From the NCBI GenBank assembly GCA_963789885.1, contig CAWBNB010000046.1:1-64000 (forward strand): a stretch of DNA of 64,000 nucleotides, read 5' to 3'. The DNA is from DATEDA01 sp963789885 (GTDB taxonomy: Bacteria; Pseudomonadota; Gammaproteobacteria; Burkholderiales; SG8-39). A program made the position numbers and the translations under genes. The notes under the pieces are model-generated. The model was given only the letters and a program-made list of their open reading frames with translations, did no database searches and was not told the origin of the DNA. This document shows positions 8,258-17,398 of this stretch, piece after piece. Numbering within the stretch: the stretch's first letter is position 1; each line of letters opens with the position of its first letter.

Positions 8258-8666
8258 CTCACTTGGTACGGTCCGGAGACATCGTTGACAGTTTAGTCCA
8301 GGGACATGGCTGACAGTTTGACCAAACTCCGGGCACCGCAGGAGGTGCCCGATGCCATGGAGTCAGACCACGCCTATGGACCAGAAGACGCAGTTCATCG
8401 CCGACTACCTTCGCGAGACGTATTCGTTCACCGAGTTGTGCACACGTTTCGGGGTGAGCCGCGAGACTGCGTATTCCGGCGAAGTTGAACGGCTGATCCG
8501 ACGATGTTGACCGCGTGGTGAAGCGCGGTGCGTGACGATCACATTGTAGCCTGGGTGTTCAACATCGTGCCGGCGCGAGCGTTATCCACGGCGCCGCGCG
8601 CGGGGCGCTCGTTACGCCAACGCGCGTGCGGCGCGGTGGGTAACGCGGTTTGGGACGACTCGGGGT

Positions 8667-9422
8667 TCATGGCTTTGGGGGTCCTTTCTCAGCGGAGTTA
8701 TTTTTGCGCAGAGACTCGCCGTCGAGCGCGATGCGGTGAGAGTGGTGGACGATGCGATCGAGGATCGCATCGGCAAGGGTCGGTTCGGCGAGGTACTCGT
8801 GCCAGTGCTGCACCGGTAGCTGGCTGGTGATGATGGTGGATCGTCCGGCGGTGCGATCGTCGAGTACCTCGAGCAGATCAGCGCGTTCGCCCTGTCCGAT
8901 GGGAGCGAGGGCGAAGTCATCGACGATCAGGACATCGATCCTGGCGAGCTGCGCGAGGCGTCTCGCGAAGCTGCCGTCGCCGTGAGCGATGCGCAACTCC
9001 TCCAGTAGGCGCGTGAAGCGCGTGTAGAGCGCTGAGAAGCCTTGGCGGCAGGCCTGATTGCCGAGCGCGCAGGCAATCCAACTTTTTCCAAGACCGGTGG
9101 CGCCGGTGGCGATCACCGATTGGCCGGCGCGTACCCAGTCGCAGGAGGCAAGGGCTGCCATCAGGCGCTGATCGAGGCCGCGCAGCGCGCGCGTGTCGAG
9201 GTCCTCGATGCAAGCGCCGGGGAATTTGAGTCGCGCCTGTTTGAGCAGCCGCTCGAGGCGGCGCGTGTCGCGCCAGGCGGCTTCACGGTCCACCAGCAGC
9301 CCGAAGCGCTCCTCGAAGGCGAGCGCGTGGCCCGCGGGCTGGGTGATCTGTTCTTCGAACGCGCGCGCCATGCCATCGAGCTTCAGGCTGCGCAGCCGGG
9401 TGAGGGTCTGTTGGGTGAGCAT
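8667..9422 (-). CDS. istB: IS21 helper ATPase IstB
   Basis: A 251-residue protein with the IstB/DnaC-like AAA+ ATPase pattern: Walker A GATGLGKSW near residue 107, Walker B VLIVDDFAL near 170, and the N-terminal MLTQQTLTRLRSLKLDGMA typical of IstB. It regulates transposition by loading IstA on target DNA. It lies 21 bp downstream of istA on the same strand. Confidence 0.93.
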   Translation of the reverse strand: MLTQQTLTRLRSLKLDGMARAFEEQITQPAGHALAFEERFGLLVDREAAWRDTRRLERLLKQARLKFPGACIEDLDTRALRGLDQRLMAALASCDWVRAGQSVIATGATGLGKSWIACALGNQACRQGFSALYTRFTRLLEELRIAHGDGSFARRLAQLARIDVLIVDDFALAPIGQGERADLLEVLDDRTAGRSTIITSQLPVQHWHEYLAEPTLADAILDRIVHHSHRIALDGESLRKNNSAEKGPPKP

Positions 9423-9443
9423 CGTTGTCCTTTCGATTGCGGG

Positions 9444-10971
9444 TCAGTGGTAGTACTTCGGTCCGCGCACGTTGCCGTGCGCGGGCAGTTCCGGCGCCTC
9501 GTCGTAGAGCGAAGGCTGCACCGGTTGGGCCTCCAGGGCGTTGGCCAAGATCGAGGCGACGCTCTTACGGCTCTTTGCACCGATCGCGACGGCGCGCGCG
9601 CAGGCCGCCTCCAGGCGAGCGTTGCCGTACTTGCGTGCGAGGGCGAGCATCCCGAGGCAGGCGCGGTAGCCCTGCTCCGGATGCGATTTGGTCTCCAGGA
9701 TGTGCACGACGACCAACTGCGTGGCTGCACCGATGGTTCCTGCCCAGTGGATCAGCCGCTGTGGCGTCCACTCGCGATGTGCGCGGTGAGACGCCGGCAT
9801 GTGTTCGGGCACCGTCGTGTAGCCGCCACGCCGATCGCAGCGGGCGTGGCTTGCGACCCGGCGGTTGTGGTAGAGCACCTCCAGCGTCGTGCGGGTGACG
9901 CGCAGCTCGACCTCCTGGCCGACGAGCGCGTGCGGGACCGAGTAGAAGTGGCGCTCGTACTCGACGTGGTAATCGATGCGCGAGACGAGCGCGCGCTTGA
10001 ACTCGGCGTATTCGAACGGGGTGGGCGGCAGCGGCCGCAGCACCGGGCGCTCGAGCGCCTCGAACCACGAGCGCCGGCTGCCCTCGAGTTTCTGGAACGG
10101 CCGATTGTTCAGCTCCTCCAGGAGCTCGCCGATCGCAGCGTTGAGCTCCGCCAGGCTATAGAAGCGCCGATGACGCAGCCGCGCGAGGATCCAGCGCTCG
10201 ACCAGTTGTACCCCGGCCTCGACCTTGGCCTTGTCCCGAGGTTTGCGTGGTCGCGCGGGCAGCACGGCGCAGCCGTAGTGCTCGGCAAGCGCCTGGTAGG
10301 TCCGGTTCGGTTCCGGCTCGTAGCGGTTGGCCTCGGAGATCAACGCCCTGGGGTTATCCGGCACCAGAAGCGCTGGCACGCCTGCGGCGTAAGCCAAGGC
10401 GTTCACGTGCGCGCCGATCCAGTCGGCCTTCGTTTCGCTCCAGGTCGCCTCGGCGTAGGTGAAGTTGGAAGCCCCCCAGACGGCGACGAACACGTGCGCG
10501 CGTCGCTCGGTGCCGCTCGCCACATCGATCACCGGCACGGTCTGGCCGGCGTAGTCGACGAACAGCTTCTCGCCGGCGATGTGCGTCTGGCGCATCGAGC
10601 GGCGCAGCCTGCCCACGAACTCCAGGTAGCGCTCGCAGAAGCGCGAGCGGCTGTAGGGCACGCCTTGGGCCGCGTCCCGGTACTCCTCCCAGAGCAGCTG
10701 CAGGGTGACGCCCTTGCGCTTGAGCTCCCGATGGACGAGGGCGAAATCGGGGACGGCGAACTTCTGGCGAGACGTAACGCTGCGGGTGCAGCCGCGCCAA
10801 GAACGCCGCGTCATCAAGCCCCGCGGCCTCCCGATGCGTGAGCCCGGCCGCTTCAGCCGTGCTCAGGTAATTCTTGACCGAGCCTTTGGAGATCCCGAGC
10901 GAACGGGCAATCTGCGAGTACGAGAGATCGCACTCGTCTTTGAGTCTGAGAACTTCTCGAATCCGTCGCAT
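9444..10971 (-). CDS. istA: IS21 transposase IstA, one frameshift
   Basis: The N-terminal part (MRRIREVLRLKDECDLSYSQ, IARSLGISKGSVKNYLSTAE) carries the helix-turn-helix of IstA. The rest, in another frame from about 10775, contains the DDE catalytic core: LFVDYAGQTVPVI, LVPDNPRALISEANRYEPEP and KPRDKAKVEAGVQLVERW. Total length after repair is about 508 residues, normal for IstA. The single frame change near 10775 would inactivate the element unless it is an assembly error. A longer start at 11010 is possible. Confidence 0.88.
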
Positions 10972-12450
10972 GGCAATCCGCTGGGCTGGCACCTCGATCT
11001 CCCCGAGCAAAAGGGAGCGAGAGTAACCAACCGGTTCGTCGAATCACCACGCACCGCACCTTCAATTCCGACGATCTTGAACGGCTTGTCGAGGACCTTG
11101 AACGGCCTTCCGACATGCCCGCCAAATCGTTCACCTTCCGTCGGAAACCGCGTTCAACATCGTCGGAATCGCGTTCACGTTCCTTCGGAAACACCGTTCA
11201 CCTTCCGTCGGAATACGCAGCGAGACCGGCTACAAGCTCATCGGACGATATCTGGAGCAGGGGCCGCAGGGGCTCGAGGAGCGATCGCGCCGACCGCACA
11301 CGAGTCCGAATCAGACCGCCCCTCACGTCGTCGAGGCATTGCTTGAGGTTCGCCGTCGTCACCCCGGCTGGGGCGCGAAGAAGCTGATCCCGGTGGTGGC
11401 GAAGCGTCACCCGAGTTGGGTGCTGCCGGCGCGTACGACGGTGTTCGAGATCCTGAACCGTCACGGGATGGTGCCGAAGAAGCGCCGGCGCCGGCAGATT
11501 GGGCATCCGGGCCAGCCGACGAGTCAGGTTCTCGCCCCGAACGACCTGTGGTGTGCCGACTTCAAAGGCCAGTTCAAGACCGGCGACGGGATTTACTGCT
11601 ATCCGTTGACGGTCACCGACCAGCACAGCCGCTACCTGCTCGGGTGCCAGGGGCTGTTGTCAACGAGCGTGGCCGACTCGAAGCCGGTGTTCACGCGGCT
11701 CTTTAAGGAGTACGGGCTGCCCAAGCGCATCCGCACCGACAACGGCGTACCTTTTGCGACGAACACCTTGGCGCGGTTGTCGAGTCTGTCGGCCTGGTGG
11801 GTGCGTCTGGGGGTGTTACCGGAGCTCATCGAACCAGGCAAGCCGCAGCAGAACGGGCGTCACGAGCGCATGCACCGGACGCTCAAAGCCGATACGACGC
11901 GGCCGCCGGCGGCGAGCTGTCGGGCGCAGCAACGCAAGTTCAATCGCTTCCGGGAAGAGTTCAACGATGAACGGCCGCACGAGGCGCTGGACATGCAGAC
12001 GCCGTCCTCCCACTACGACTCCTCACCGCGGGAGATGCCGTCGAAGCTTCCGCCGCTCGAGTACCCCGATCGCTTCGAGATCCGCTACGTGAGCGCCAAC
12101 GGCGGCATTCGCTGGAAGAAGCACGCCTGGGTGAACGTCTCGAGCGTGTGCATCGGCGAATACGTGGGGCTGGAGGAGATTGACGACGGGTTGTGGGACG
12201 TCTACTTCGGGCCACTGAAGCTCGGGCGACTGCACGAGCGTCACATGCGGATCGAAGATGCCTACGGCCGGCTGCGGCGGCACAGCGCGCGGCGAACGAC
12301 CGGTGATTGAGGCCAATTACAATGCTTCGCGCTGATCAGCGACTACGCTACGCTTCGTCGCTGATCAGCGCGGCTGTTCGCCATCGACAGAGGAGAAACA
12401 CGCTTTCGGGGCAGAAATCTGTCAGGCATGTCCTCGGACTCTTTTGTCAA

Positions 12451-12939
12451 CTATGTCCCCGACCGCTCACTTGCTGACTCGAAGGCTTTGAGTACTTCAG
12501 TGCGCGAGAGCTGCGTGCGCCGCAGCTGTGACTCCGCGCGGCGCTTACCATGGTATGCGCGAGCAATGATTGCCTCGAGCTCAGCCGCGTCGAGTTCAGC
12601 GATTGTTGCCTCGACGCTCTTGCGGCGAACGCGGACCTCGGCGAGCATATCGTTTGCCTCGCCAAGTATCCGTTGGGCCTCGCCTAACAGGTGTGCTTGG
12701 TGGGCTATGCGCTTTCGCAAGCTCACGAGCGTGCCGATCGCAACGCATTCATCGCGAACTTGTTCGATGGTGAACTCCTCGTCGGATAGCAGCTGGAGTG
12801 CCGTCGTTCTTCGGGTGGCCTTGCCAAGGCTCTCCTCCTCGAGGCGCTTGCGCACTGTTATCCACACGGTGAGACCGCCGATGACGCCCGAAAGAAGGAC
12901 GCCTAGGACGGAAACGAGAACTGAGAGCGACGGCCACAC
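12451..12939 (-). CDS. Cassette membrane protein with coiled-coil, 3' end altered by IS481
   Basis: A 162-residue protein with one N-terminal membrane helix (LSVLVSVLGVLLSGVIGGLT) followed by a long helical, probably coiled-coil region (for example KRLEEESLGKATRRTTALQL and VRRKSVEATIAELDAAELEA). I do not recognise the family. The last five residues (ERSGT) come from the IS481 end; without the IS the frame would end AFESASEA with its stop in the attC core at 8251-8257. The start at 12939 is 7 bp from the next attC. Confidence 0.7.
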   Translation of the reverse strand: MWPSLSVLVSVLGVLLSGVIGGLTVWITVRKRLEEESLGKATRRTTALQLLSDEEFTIEQVRDECVAIGTLVSLRKRIAHQAHLLGEAQRILGEANDMLAEVRVRRKSVEATIAELDAAELEAIIARAYHGKRRAESQLRRTQLSRTEVLKAFESASERSGT

Positions 12940-12945
12940 CGTGAG

Positions 12946-13047
12946 GCCTAACGTCGCGCTTGAGCCGCGGCCGAGGAGCGAAGCGACGAGGGGACCGCAA
13001 GCGCGCGAAGCCCGCTTGCGGCGGTCGGCTCGAACGTTGGGTTAGCC
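12946..13047 (-). repeat. attC of the 13042-13965 cassette
   Basis: Left core GCCTAAC (12946-12952). On the right, GTTGGGT (13036-13042) and the overlapping GTTAGCC (13041-13047) are both near-cores. Inner arms carry the GAGGAGCGAAGCGACGAGGG segment shared with attC 21022-21123 and 28614-28709. Confidence 0.82.
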
Positions 13048-13284
13048 GACGATCTTGTCGTATTCACCGTGGGTTCCGATCCAGAACCACACGATTCCAC
13101 CGTCGACGTCGGTGCCGAGCGCACCGACGCGAACAGACCAGAGCTCTCCGATGCGCTTGAAGTGAAGGGAGGGGTGCTGAGGATTGTCTTTCAGCAGAGC
13201 GTAGCTCTTGTCTGCCAAGGCGCGAACCTCCTCAGGTAGAGCCTGGTACAGAACCTAGAAGCGCGAAGAAGCGTGGTGCTTCAA
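13042..13284 (-). pseudogene. RelE/HigB-like toxin with an in-frame amber codon
   Basis: A frame beginning at a TTG at 13284, overlapping the antitoxin stop, encodes about 80 residues: KHHASSRF, then TAG at 13255-13257, then VLYQALPEEVRALADKSYAL, HPSLHFKRIGELWSVRVGAL and VWFWIGTHGEYDKIV. The second part is characteristic of RelE-superfamily toxins (LHFK...WSVRVG...FWIGTHGEYD). Relatives usually have RFW at the position of RF-stop, so TGG (Trp) to TAG is the simple explanation. The stop TAA lies in the attC edge. Either the toxin is disabled or the base is a sequencing error. Confidence 0.7.
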
Positions 13285-13481
13285 AGCGGGCGAGTCTTGC
13301 CTGCCTTGTATTCAGCTACCGCCTCGGCGGCCAATGCATCAAGTTTCCCGGCCTTGGAGTCCTGCCCGATCTGTGCGTCCCAGGCGCGCGCATCAAACTC
13401 GGTGAACCACGCACGAAACTTCTTCAACTTCTCCGGGGGGAGCTTCGCGATCCGTTCCTCAAGTTTCTTGAGCTCGTTCAT
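13281..13481 (-). CDS. Small antitoxin partner of the RelE/HigB-like toxin
   Basis: A 66-residue charged helical protein (MNELKKLEERIAKLPPEKLK at the N-terminus, DALAAEAVAEYKAGKTRPL at the end). It directly precedes and overlaps the toxin start by 4 bp, and proteins with this LPPEKLKKFRAWFTEFDA pattern are commonly paired with RelE-type toxins. ATG at 13481 is preferred to an ATG 30 bp upstream, because the latter overlaps the upstream membrane-protein gene. Confidence 0.7.
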   Translation of the reverse strand: MNELKKLEERIAKLPPEKLKKFRAWFTEFDARAWDAQIGQDSKAGKLDALAAEAVAEYKAGKTRPL

Positions 13482-13485
13482 GATG

Positions 13486-13965
13486 TCAGTCCTGTGTATC
13501 CGACTGCCCAAATTGTACGCGGCGCAAGGGTCGGGCGTCTTCGTCGGCTAACGCCTGCCTTCCGCGGCGCGCCGCACGAATGCGCCCGCTCTTGAGTAAC
13601 CAGGCCAAGTACGCGGCTGCCGTGACATCGTACGAGAGGCAGAACTGCGGCCACCAAGTTGGTACGCCCGGATTGGGCATGACTCCGCCATGGGCGAGAT
13701 CGAAGATGCCATGGGCCGCTAGCGCAAGCACAACGACCCAAAGGGAAGACCTGAATCCCGATACTGCAAGTACCAGGAAGACTGCGCCAACCAGCGACTC
13801 AAGAACGAGCGCATGTGTGGATGCCCCTATGACGGCGAACAAAGCATAGTAGGACGCGATGACAATCGTCACGGTTGGATAGAAGGCTCGATCACGATCC
13901 AGGCCGAAGCCTGTGGCCATCAGACCCACTGCGAACGCAAGGAACGCTCCGACTGCCAGTGCCAC
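13486..13965 (-). CDS. Cassette membrane protein of unknown function
   Basis: A 159-residue protein with about four hydrophobic helices (VGAFLAFAVGLMATGFGL, VTIVIASYYALFAVIGAS, LVLESLVGAVFLVLAVSGF, SSLWVVVLALAAHGIFDLAH) followed by a basic cytoplasmic tail. I do not recognise a function; proteins with the pattern AHGIFDLAHGGVMPNPGVP occur as small membrane proteins in many genomes. It is first in a cassette that also carries the toxin-antitoxin pair; the antitoxin ATG is 5 bp beyond its stop, so the three genes appear co-transcribed. Confidence 0.7.
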   Translation of the reverse strand: MALAVGAFLAFAVGLMATGFGLDRDRAFYPTVTIVIASYYALFAVIGASTHALVLESLVGAVFLVLAVSGFRSSLWVVVLALAAHGIFDLAHGGVMPNPGVPTWWPQFCLSYDVTAAAYLAWLLKSGRIRAARRGRQALADEDARPLRRVQFGQSDTQD

Positions 13966-13990
13966 GATGCGGCTCTTTGCGTGTCTTGCG

Positions 13991-14068
13991 ACCTAACGGT
14001 CGTGATCAGCGGCCGCAAAACAGCGGGCGCAAGCCCGCTGTAAAGCGGTCCACTGCATCGCGTTGGGC
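13991..14068 (-). repeat. attC of the amidohydrolase cassette
   Basis: Cores ACCTAAC (13991-13997) and GTTGGGC (14062-14068), with arms GATCAGCGGCCGC and GCGGTCCACTGCATC and a central AGCGGGCGCAAGCCCGCT hairpin. It is 121 bp from the amidohydrolase stop; that gap holds no gene that I can see. Confidence 0.88.
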
Positions 14069-14189
14069 GTCAATATTCATAGCCGGACTGAACTTGGCGA
14101 AAGCGGGCGTCCGAGAGCGCTATCGACTCAAACCGGACATGGATCCAAAGCCCTCCCCCTGTCACGCCGCGCGCGCCGCTGACGGGGCG

Positions 14190-15455
14190 CTAGGGCGCAG
14201 TGCCCTCACGTGCGGTAGAGGTTCGCTTGTGAAACGCACCGCCCTTCATGATCATCGTGAGTCTCGTCTGATCTTGTAGCACCCGAACGTCTCTCGTCGG
14301 GTCGCCATTGACGACCAGAATGTCCGCGAGCGACCCGGACTTCACCATGCCGATGCGGTCTCGCCCCATCAGCTCGCCCCCCGTCTTCGTGGCTGCGACA
14401 AGGGCTTCCGTCGGTGTGAATCCAAACAGGTTCACGAATAGCTCCAGGTCGCGCGCGTTCCGCCCGATGGGGTTGTAGGGGAAGCCGTAGTCGCCGCCCG
14501 GCAGGATGCGGATGCCGCGCTTCTTCATCTCGGGATAGATCGTGCACATGCGATCGAGGCCAGAGAGGGCGCCCATTCGCTCCGCGACTTCCCGCGTGAT
14601 GCCGAAAGCTTCCGCCTCGTGAATCCTGGACCAAAGCAGTCCAACCGCAGGGGCGACGAAGAGTTCATCGCGTCGCGCTTCGAGCATGTCGAGCGCCTCG
14701 GCGTCCGCGTGGCTGCAATGGTAGAGGATGCGGAAGCCGTGCTTCGCTGCGAGCTTCACAGCCTGCGCAGCCTGCGCATGGCATGCGAGCCAGACCCCGG
14801 ATTCACGGGCTTGCTCTCCGATGGCCGCAACCTCCTCCTCGGTGTACGTCAGTTCCTGTGAGCCACCCGGCTTGAACGCCTCGTCGCTCGAAAGCAGGAA
14901 CTTGATCGAGTCAATCCTCTCGCGCGCCATCGCCTTGACGTAGTCGCGCATCCCCTGAGGCCCGCGCGGGTGGGCAGCGCTGGGATCGGCGGGGAGCCCG
15001 AGCGCACCGTCCGGTAGGCGCTCGAGAGAGGAAGCGCGCAGGCGGGGACCGGGCAGCCAGCCGCCATCGATCTCGTCCCGGAGCGCGATCTCGAAGCGCA
15101 CGCCGAGCGCTCCGGCGGAATAGGCGCTAGTAAAACCCGCGTCAAGCGTGACCCGCGCGTTGCGGGCTGTTACGAGGATGTGTTCCTCGGGCGGGAGCGT
15201 GAACGAGTCGAAGATGCGACCGACCGATGACGGCCACGAGAGGTGCGCATGCGCCTCGACAAGGCCGGGCATTAGGGTAGCGCCGGCACAGTCTATGACC
15301 GATGCTTCGTCCCGGCTCAGGCGTCCACTGCCTTCCGCCACGGCTGCGATGCGATCCCCCCGGACAAGCACCTCCCCGGGAAATAGCGGCCGACCGCTTC
15401 CATCGAAGACTTGTGCGTTGACAAAGAGTGTTGGTCCACCCTCGCGAGGGAGCAT
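14190..15455 (-). CDS. Amidohydrolase family protein
   Basis: A 421-residue metal-dependent hydrolase. The N-terminal beta-sandwich ends with ATLMPGLVEAHAHLSW, giving the H-x-H metal site. Further metal-site segments are DSIKFLLSSDEAF (lysine), VWLACHAQAAQAV, ILYHCSHADAEAL and ILPGGDYGFPYNPIGRNARD (aspartate), followed by LEALVAATKTGGEL and SGSLADILVVNGDP, as in imidazolonepropionase-like amidohydrolases. There is no signal peptide. The substrate is unknown. This is one of the largest single-gene cassettes; the 264 bp before its start (15456-15718) contain no gene and could hold its own promoter. Confidence 0.88.
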   Translation of the reverse strand: MLPREGGPTLFVNAQVFDGSGRPLFPGEVLVRGDRIAAVAEGSGRLSRDEASVIDCAGATLMPGLVEAHAHLSWPSSVGRIFDSFTLPPEEHILVTARNARVTLDAGFTSAYSAGALGVRFEIALRDEIDGGWLPGPRLRASSLERLPDGALGLPADPSAAHPRGPQGMRDYVKAMARERIDSIKFLLSSDEAFKPGGSQELTYTEEEVAAIGEQARESGVWLACHAQAAQAVKLAAKHGFRILYHCSHADAEALDMLEARRDELFVAPAVGLLWSRIHEAEAFGITREVAERMGALSGLDRMCTIYPEMKKRGIRILPGGDYGFPYNPIGRNARDLELFVNLFGFTPTEALVAATKTGGELMGRDRIGMVKSGSLADILVVNGDPTRDVRVLQDQTRLTMIMKGGAFHKRTSTAREGTAP

Positions 15456-15718
15456 GCGGCGTCTCCTTTGCCATCCAGCCGCCCGAGCGGCGGCACGGGC
15501 TGAAAAAGTATGCCGCAGTCCGCACGGTGGCGTGGACCGCTTGGCGTCCGGCTTGTTCGGGCTGAAAGTCGGATATGCGTCGCCTGATGCGGCTACATGC
15601 GGTATCCGACGCAGTAGGTCGGCTTCTGTTCAGCGAATTCCGCGAAGGTCCGCTTCTCGTGACCACGACAGGCAGCAACGAGTCAACGAGTCGAATGCGT
15701 ACGTTCTTCACTGCTGAC

Positions 15719-15794
15719 GCCCAACGTCGCCGTTCAGGGGACCGAAACAGCGGCAACGCCGCTGTTGAGGCTCCCCTGTAACGGCATGTTGGGC
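15719..15794 (-). repeat. attC of the DUF1801 cassette
   Basis: Cores GCCCAAC (15719-15725) and GTTGGGC (15788-15794); arms GCCGTTCAGGGGA and CTCCCCTGTAACGGC with a central AACAGCGGCAACGCCGCTGTT hairpin, in two pieces. Confidence 0.9.
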
Positions 15795-15821
15795 CTCGCC
15801 AGCAGGTGATCCGGGGGGCGT

Positions 15822-16295
15822 TCACTTCTTCTTCCCCGATCGGTTCAGGGAGACGGCGGCACGGATGAGAACCTTGAACGCAGACTCGTCCATCTCGTCT
15901 CCCTCGTGGATGTCGATTGCGCGGCGGACGTTGCCGTCGAGGCTTGAGTTGAACAGAGTCGCAGGGTCCCTCAGCGAGGCGCCCTTCGCGAACGTGAGCT
16001 TCACGACCTTTTTGTAGGACTCGCCGGTGCAGACGATCCCGTTGTGGGACCAGATCGGATTGCTCCATTTCCATTCCTCGGTGATTCCTGGATCTGCTTC
16101 CTTGATGAGCTTGCGGACATGGCGAAGCACGTCCCCGCGCCAGTCCCCGAGTTCCGCGATTCTCGTGCTGATCAGCTCGGAGGCCGATGTCCCGCTCTCC
16201 CCGTCCGCCTTGTCCGCGCGCGCGAGGGGGCGCGCGGCCGCCTTCTTGGCGGCTTTCTTGGGGGTGCTCTTGGCGGACTGCTGCTTTGTCTTCAT
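15822..16295 (-). CDS. DUF1801 domain protein
   Basis: A 157-residue protein. A lysine/alanine-rich N-terminal tail (about residues 1-30) precedes a DUF1801-type domain with DVLRHVRKLIKEADPGITEE, WKWSNPIWSHNGIVCTGESY, KKVVKLTFAKGASLRDP and FNSSLDGNVRRAIDIHEGDE. The domain is common in bacteria and frataxin-like in fold; its function is not established. Start at 16295 is 22 bp from the next attC. Single-gene cassette. Confidence 0.88.
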   Translation of the reverse strand: MKTKQQSAKSTPKKAAKKAAARPLARADKADGESGTSASELISTRIAELGDWRGDVLRHVRKLIKEADPGITEEWKWSNPIWSHNGIVCTGESYKKVVKLTFAKGASLRDPATLFNSSLDGNVRRAIDIHEGDEMDESAFKVLIRAAVSLNRSGKKK

Positions 16296-16316
16296 CTATC
16301 ACCCGCTTGATGTGAG

Positions 16317-16412
16317 GCCCAACGTACCGCGTAACCGGCCGCCGAGGCGCGAAGCGCCCAGGGAACCCGGCAGCGCAGCCGTTGGGCGGTCCGGTTCACG
16401 CGGCTGTTAGGC
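16317..16412 (-). repeat. attC of the dienelactone hydrolase cassette
   Basis: Cores GCCCAAC (16317-16323) and GTTAGGC (16406-16412), with arms GTACCGCGTAACCGG and CCGGTTCACGCGG. An inner GTTGGGC at 16381-16387 is a chance heptamer within the loop. Confidence 0.85.
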
Positions 16413-16424
16413 GACGACTCACCA

Positions 16425-17324
16425 TCATGGCTGCGCGGTCAGAGTTCGGTGAAGAAAATCGAACATACGCCGCGCTGAATCTTGCGTTGCATCCCTGTCG
16501 TAGTAGTAGACGACCGAGTTGCCGCGGAAATCGACCTTCGAAAGGCCATTGAGGTTCTCGCAGTCCCAGCAATGCGTGATCCCCGGGTATACGTGTCATT
16601 CCACCGGAGCACCAGCGGCCCGGGCCAATTCCAATTTCGAGACACACTCCCCGGGTGGCGTCTCCGTATCCTTGTCTCCCATCAGTACTAGAAGCGGCCG
16701 GTCGATGTCCGGGTTCACGATCTCAAACGGAGCGCCGACGGGCGGTCTGATCGTGAAGCAGCCGGGGTAGAACGAGACCACGGCAGCGAATCGCTCACCT
16801 GCGCCAAGTGTGGTTCCCCATAGCCTGGTGCTGGGCGAGGACACCGACCATGGCTCCCCAGGAATAGCCGGCCAGAGCTATACGCTTCTTATCGACAAAA
16901 TCGAACTTCCGGAGATAGTCCGCAGCCTGCAGTGCATCCTTGACGCCGCGCGCGAAGTTCACGCCGGCCCCATGCATACCGTGTCTACCCCGCGCGGGCC
17001 GAGACTGTCGATCAGCAGCGCAACATACCCGCGCCCCACCGCCTCTTTGGCCGAGTTGAGCATTGACACGTTCTGCCAGCGCGGATTGCCTAGACCGCTG
17101 CATTGATGGTGCAAAACGATCGCCGGGAAGGGGCCTTGGCCTTCCGGCTTGTAGAGAGCCATACGTGGTGAACTGAAAAATGAAAGGCGAGACGGCTCGG
17201 CAGGAAGCTCGAGGTCTTTGGCCTTGCTGGACGCACCGAGGAGTCCCCCGGCTGTCTGCGCAAGCGCCACCGCCCAGTTGAAAAGAAGAAGCGGGAACGC
17301 TGCTGCTGCCAACCGATTACGCAC
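16425..17324 (-). pseudogene. Dienelactone hydrolase family protein with three frameshifts
   Basis: Four successive frame segments make one secreted alpha/beta hydrolase of about 300 residues: a signal peptide (MRNRLAAAAFPLLLFNWAVA), AIVLHHQCSGLGNPRW, a nucleophile-elbow region IALAGYSWGAMVGVLA, RPLLVLMGDKDTETPP (acid residue) and GITHCWDCENLNG (histidine), ending FDFLHRTLTAQP with TGA at 16425. Frame changes fall near 16968, 16850 and 16600. Each can be mended with one base, so assembly errors are possible, but three in one gene also fits decay. Confidence 0.75.
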
Positions 17325-17339
17325 GATGCCTCCTGTAGC

Positions 17340-17398
17340 GCCAAACGTCCGAATTCAGCGGCGCGCGTCAGCGCGTCCGCTGGAATGAGCGGTTAGCC
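17340..17398 (-). repeat. attC of the peroxiredoxin cassette
   Basis: Short attC: GCCAAAC (17340-17346) and GTTAGCC (17392-17398) with arms TCCGAATTCAGCGG and GTCCGCTGGAATGAG. The left core has one mismatch to consensus. Confidence 0.75.

Larger units (their letters stand above)
8468..11219 (-). mobile_element. IS21-family element nested in IS481 copy A
   Basis: 2752 bp bounded by TGCGTATTCCGGCGAAG on the left and the complement of TGCGTATTCCGACGGAAGG on the right, an imperfect terminal inverted repeat starting with TG. It is flanked by a perfect 7-bp duplication GCGAGAC (8461-8467 and 11220-11226). It carries istA and istB. The right end contains further repeats of a TTCACCTTCCGTCGGAA motif (about 11131-11215), typical of multiple transposase-binding sites in IS21 ends. 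Confidence 0.92.
8352..12310 (+). pseudogene. IS481 transposase, interrupted by IS21
   Basis: The frame starts at 8352 (MPWSQTTPMDQKTQFIADYL) and is cut at 8467 after the codons for SRET by the IS21 insertion, resuming at 11227. The second part keeps the DDE catalytic motifs: WCADFKGQFK, IRTDNGVPFATN and QNGRHERMHRTLK. Removing the IS21 and one copy of its 7-bp duplication restores a protein collinear with the intact copy at 21673-22872. Confidence 0.88.
8265..12470 (+). mobile_element. IS481-family element, copy A, split by IS21
   Basis: The outer parts (8265-8467 and 11227-12470, together 1447 bp) match IS481 copy B at 21585-23031, which has exactly the same length. Ends are related inverted repeats of the type GGTACGGTCCGGAGACAT and, reading inward from the right, GTGAGCGGTCGGGGACAT. 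It sits 7 bp outside an attC core, between the attC and the end of the cassette gene 12451-12939. The flanking CTCACTT may be a target duplication, but the exact IS end is ambiguous by several bases. Confidence 0.85.

Noticed and set aside
9042..10841. A 599-codon plus-strand frame over the IS21 genes
   Set aside because: It is a shadow of istA/istB, which carry clear ATPase and DDE motifs on the minus strand.
12946..13047. A tRNA or small RNA gene in one of the attC palindromes
   Set aside because: No cloverleaf with T-loop and anticodon features could be drawn; the palindrome fits attC.
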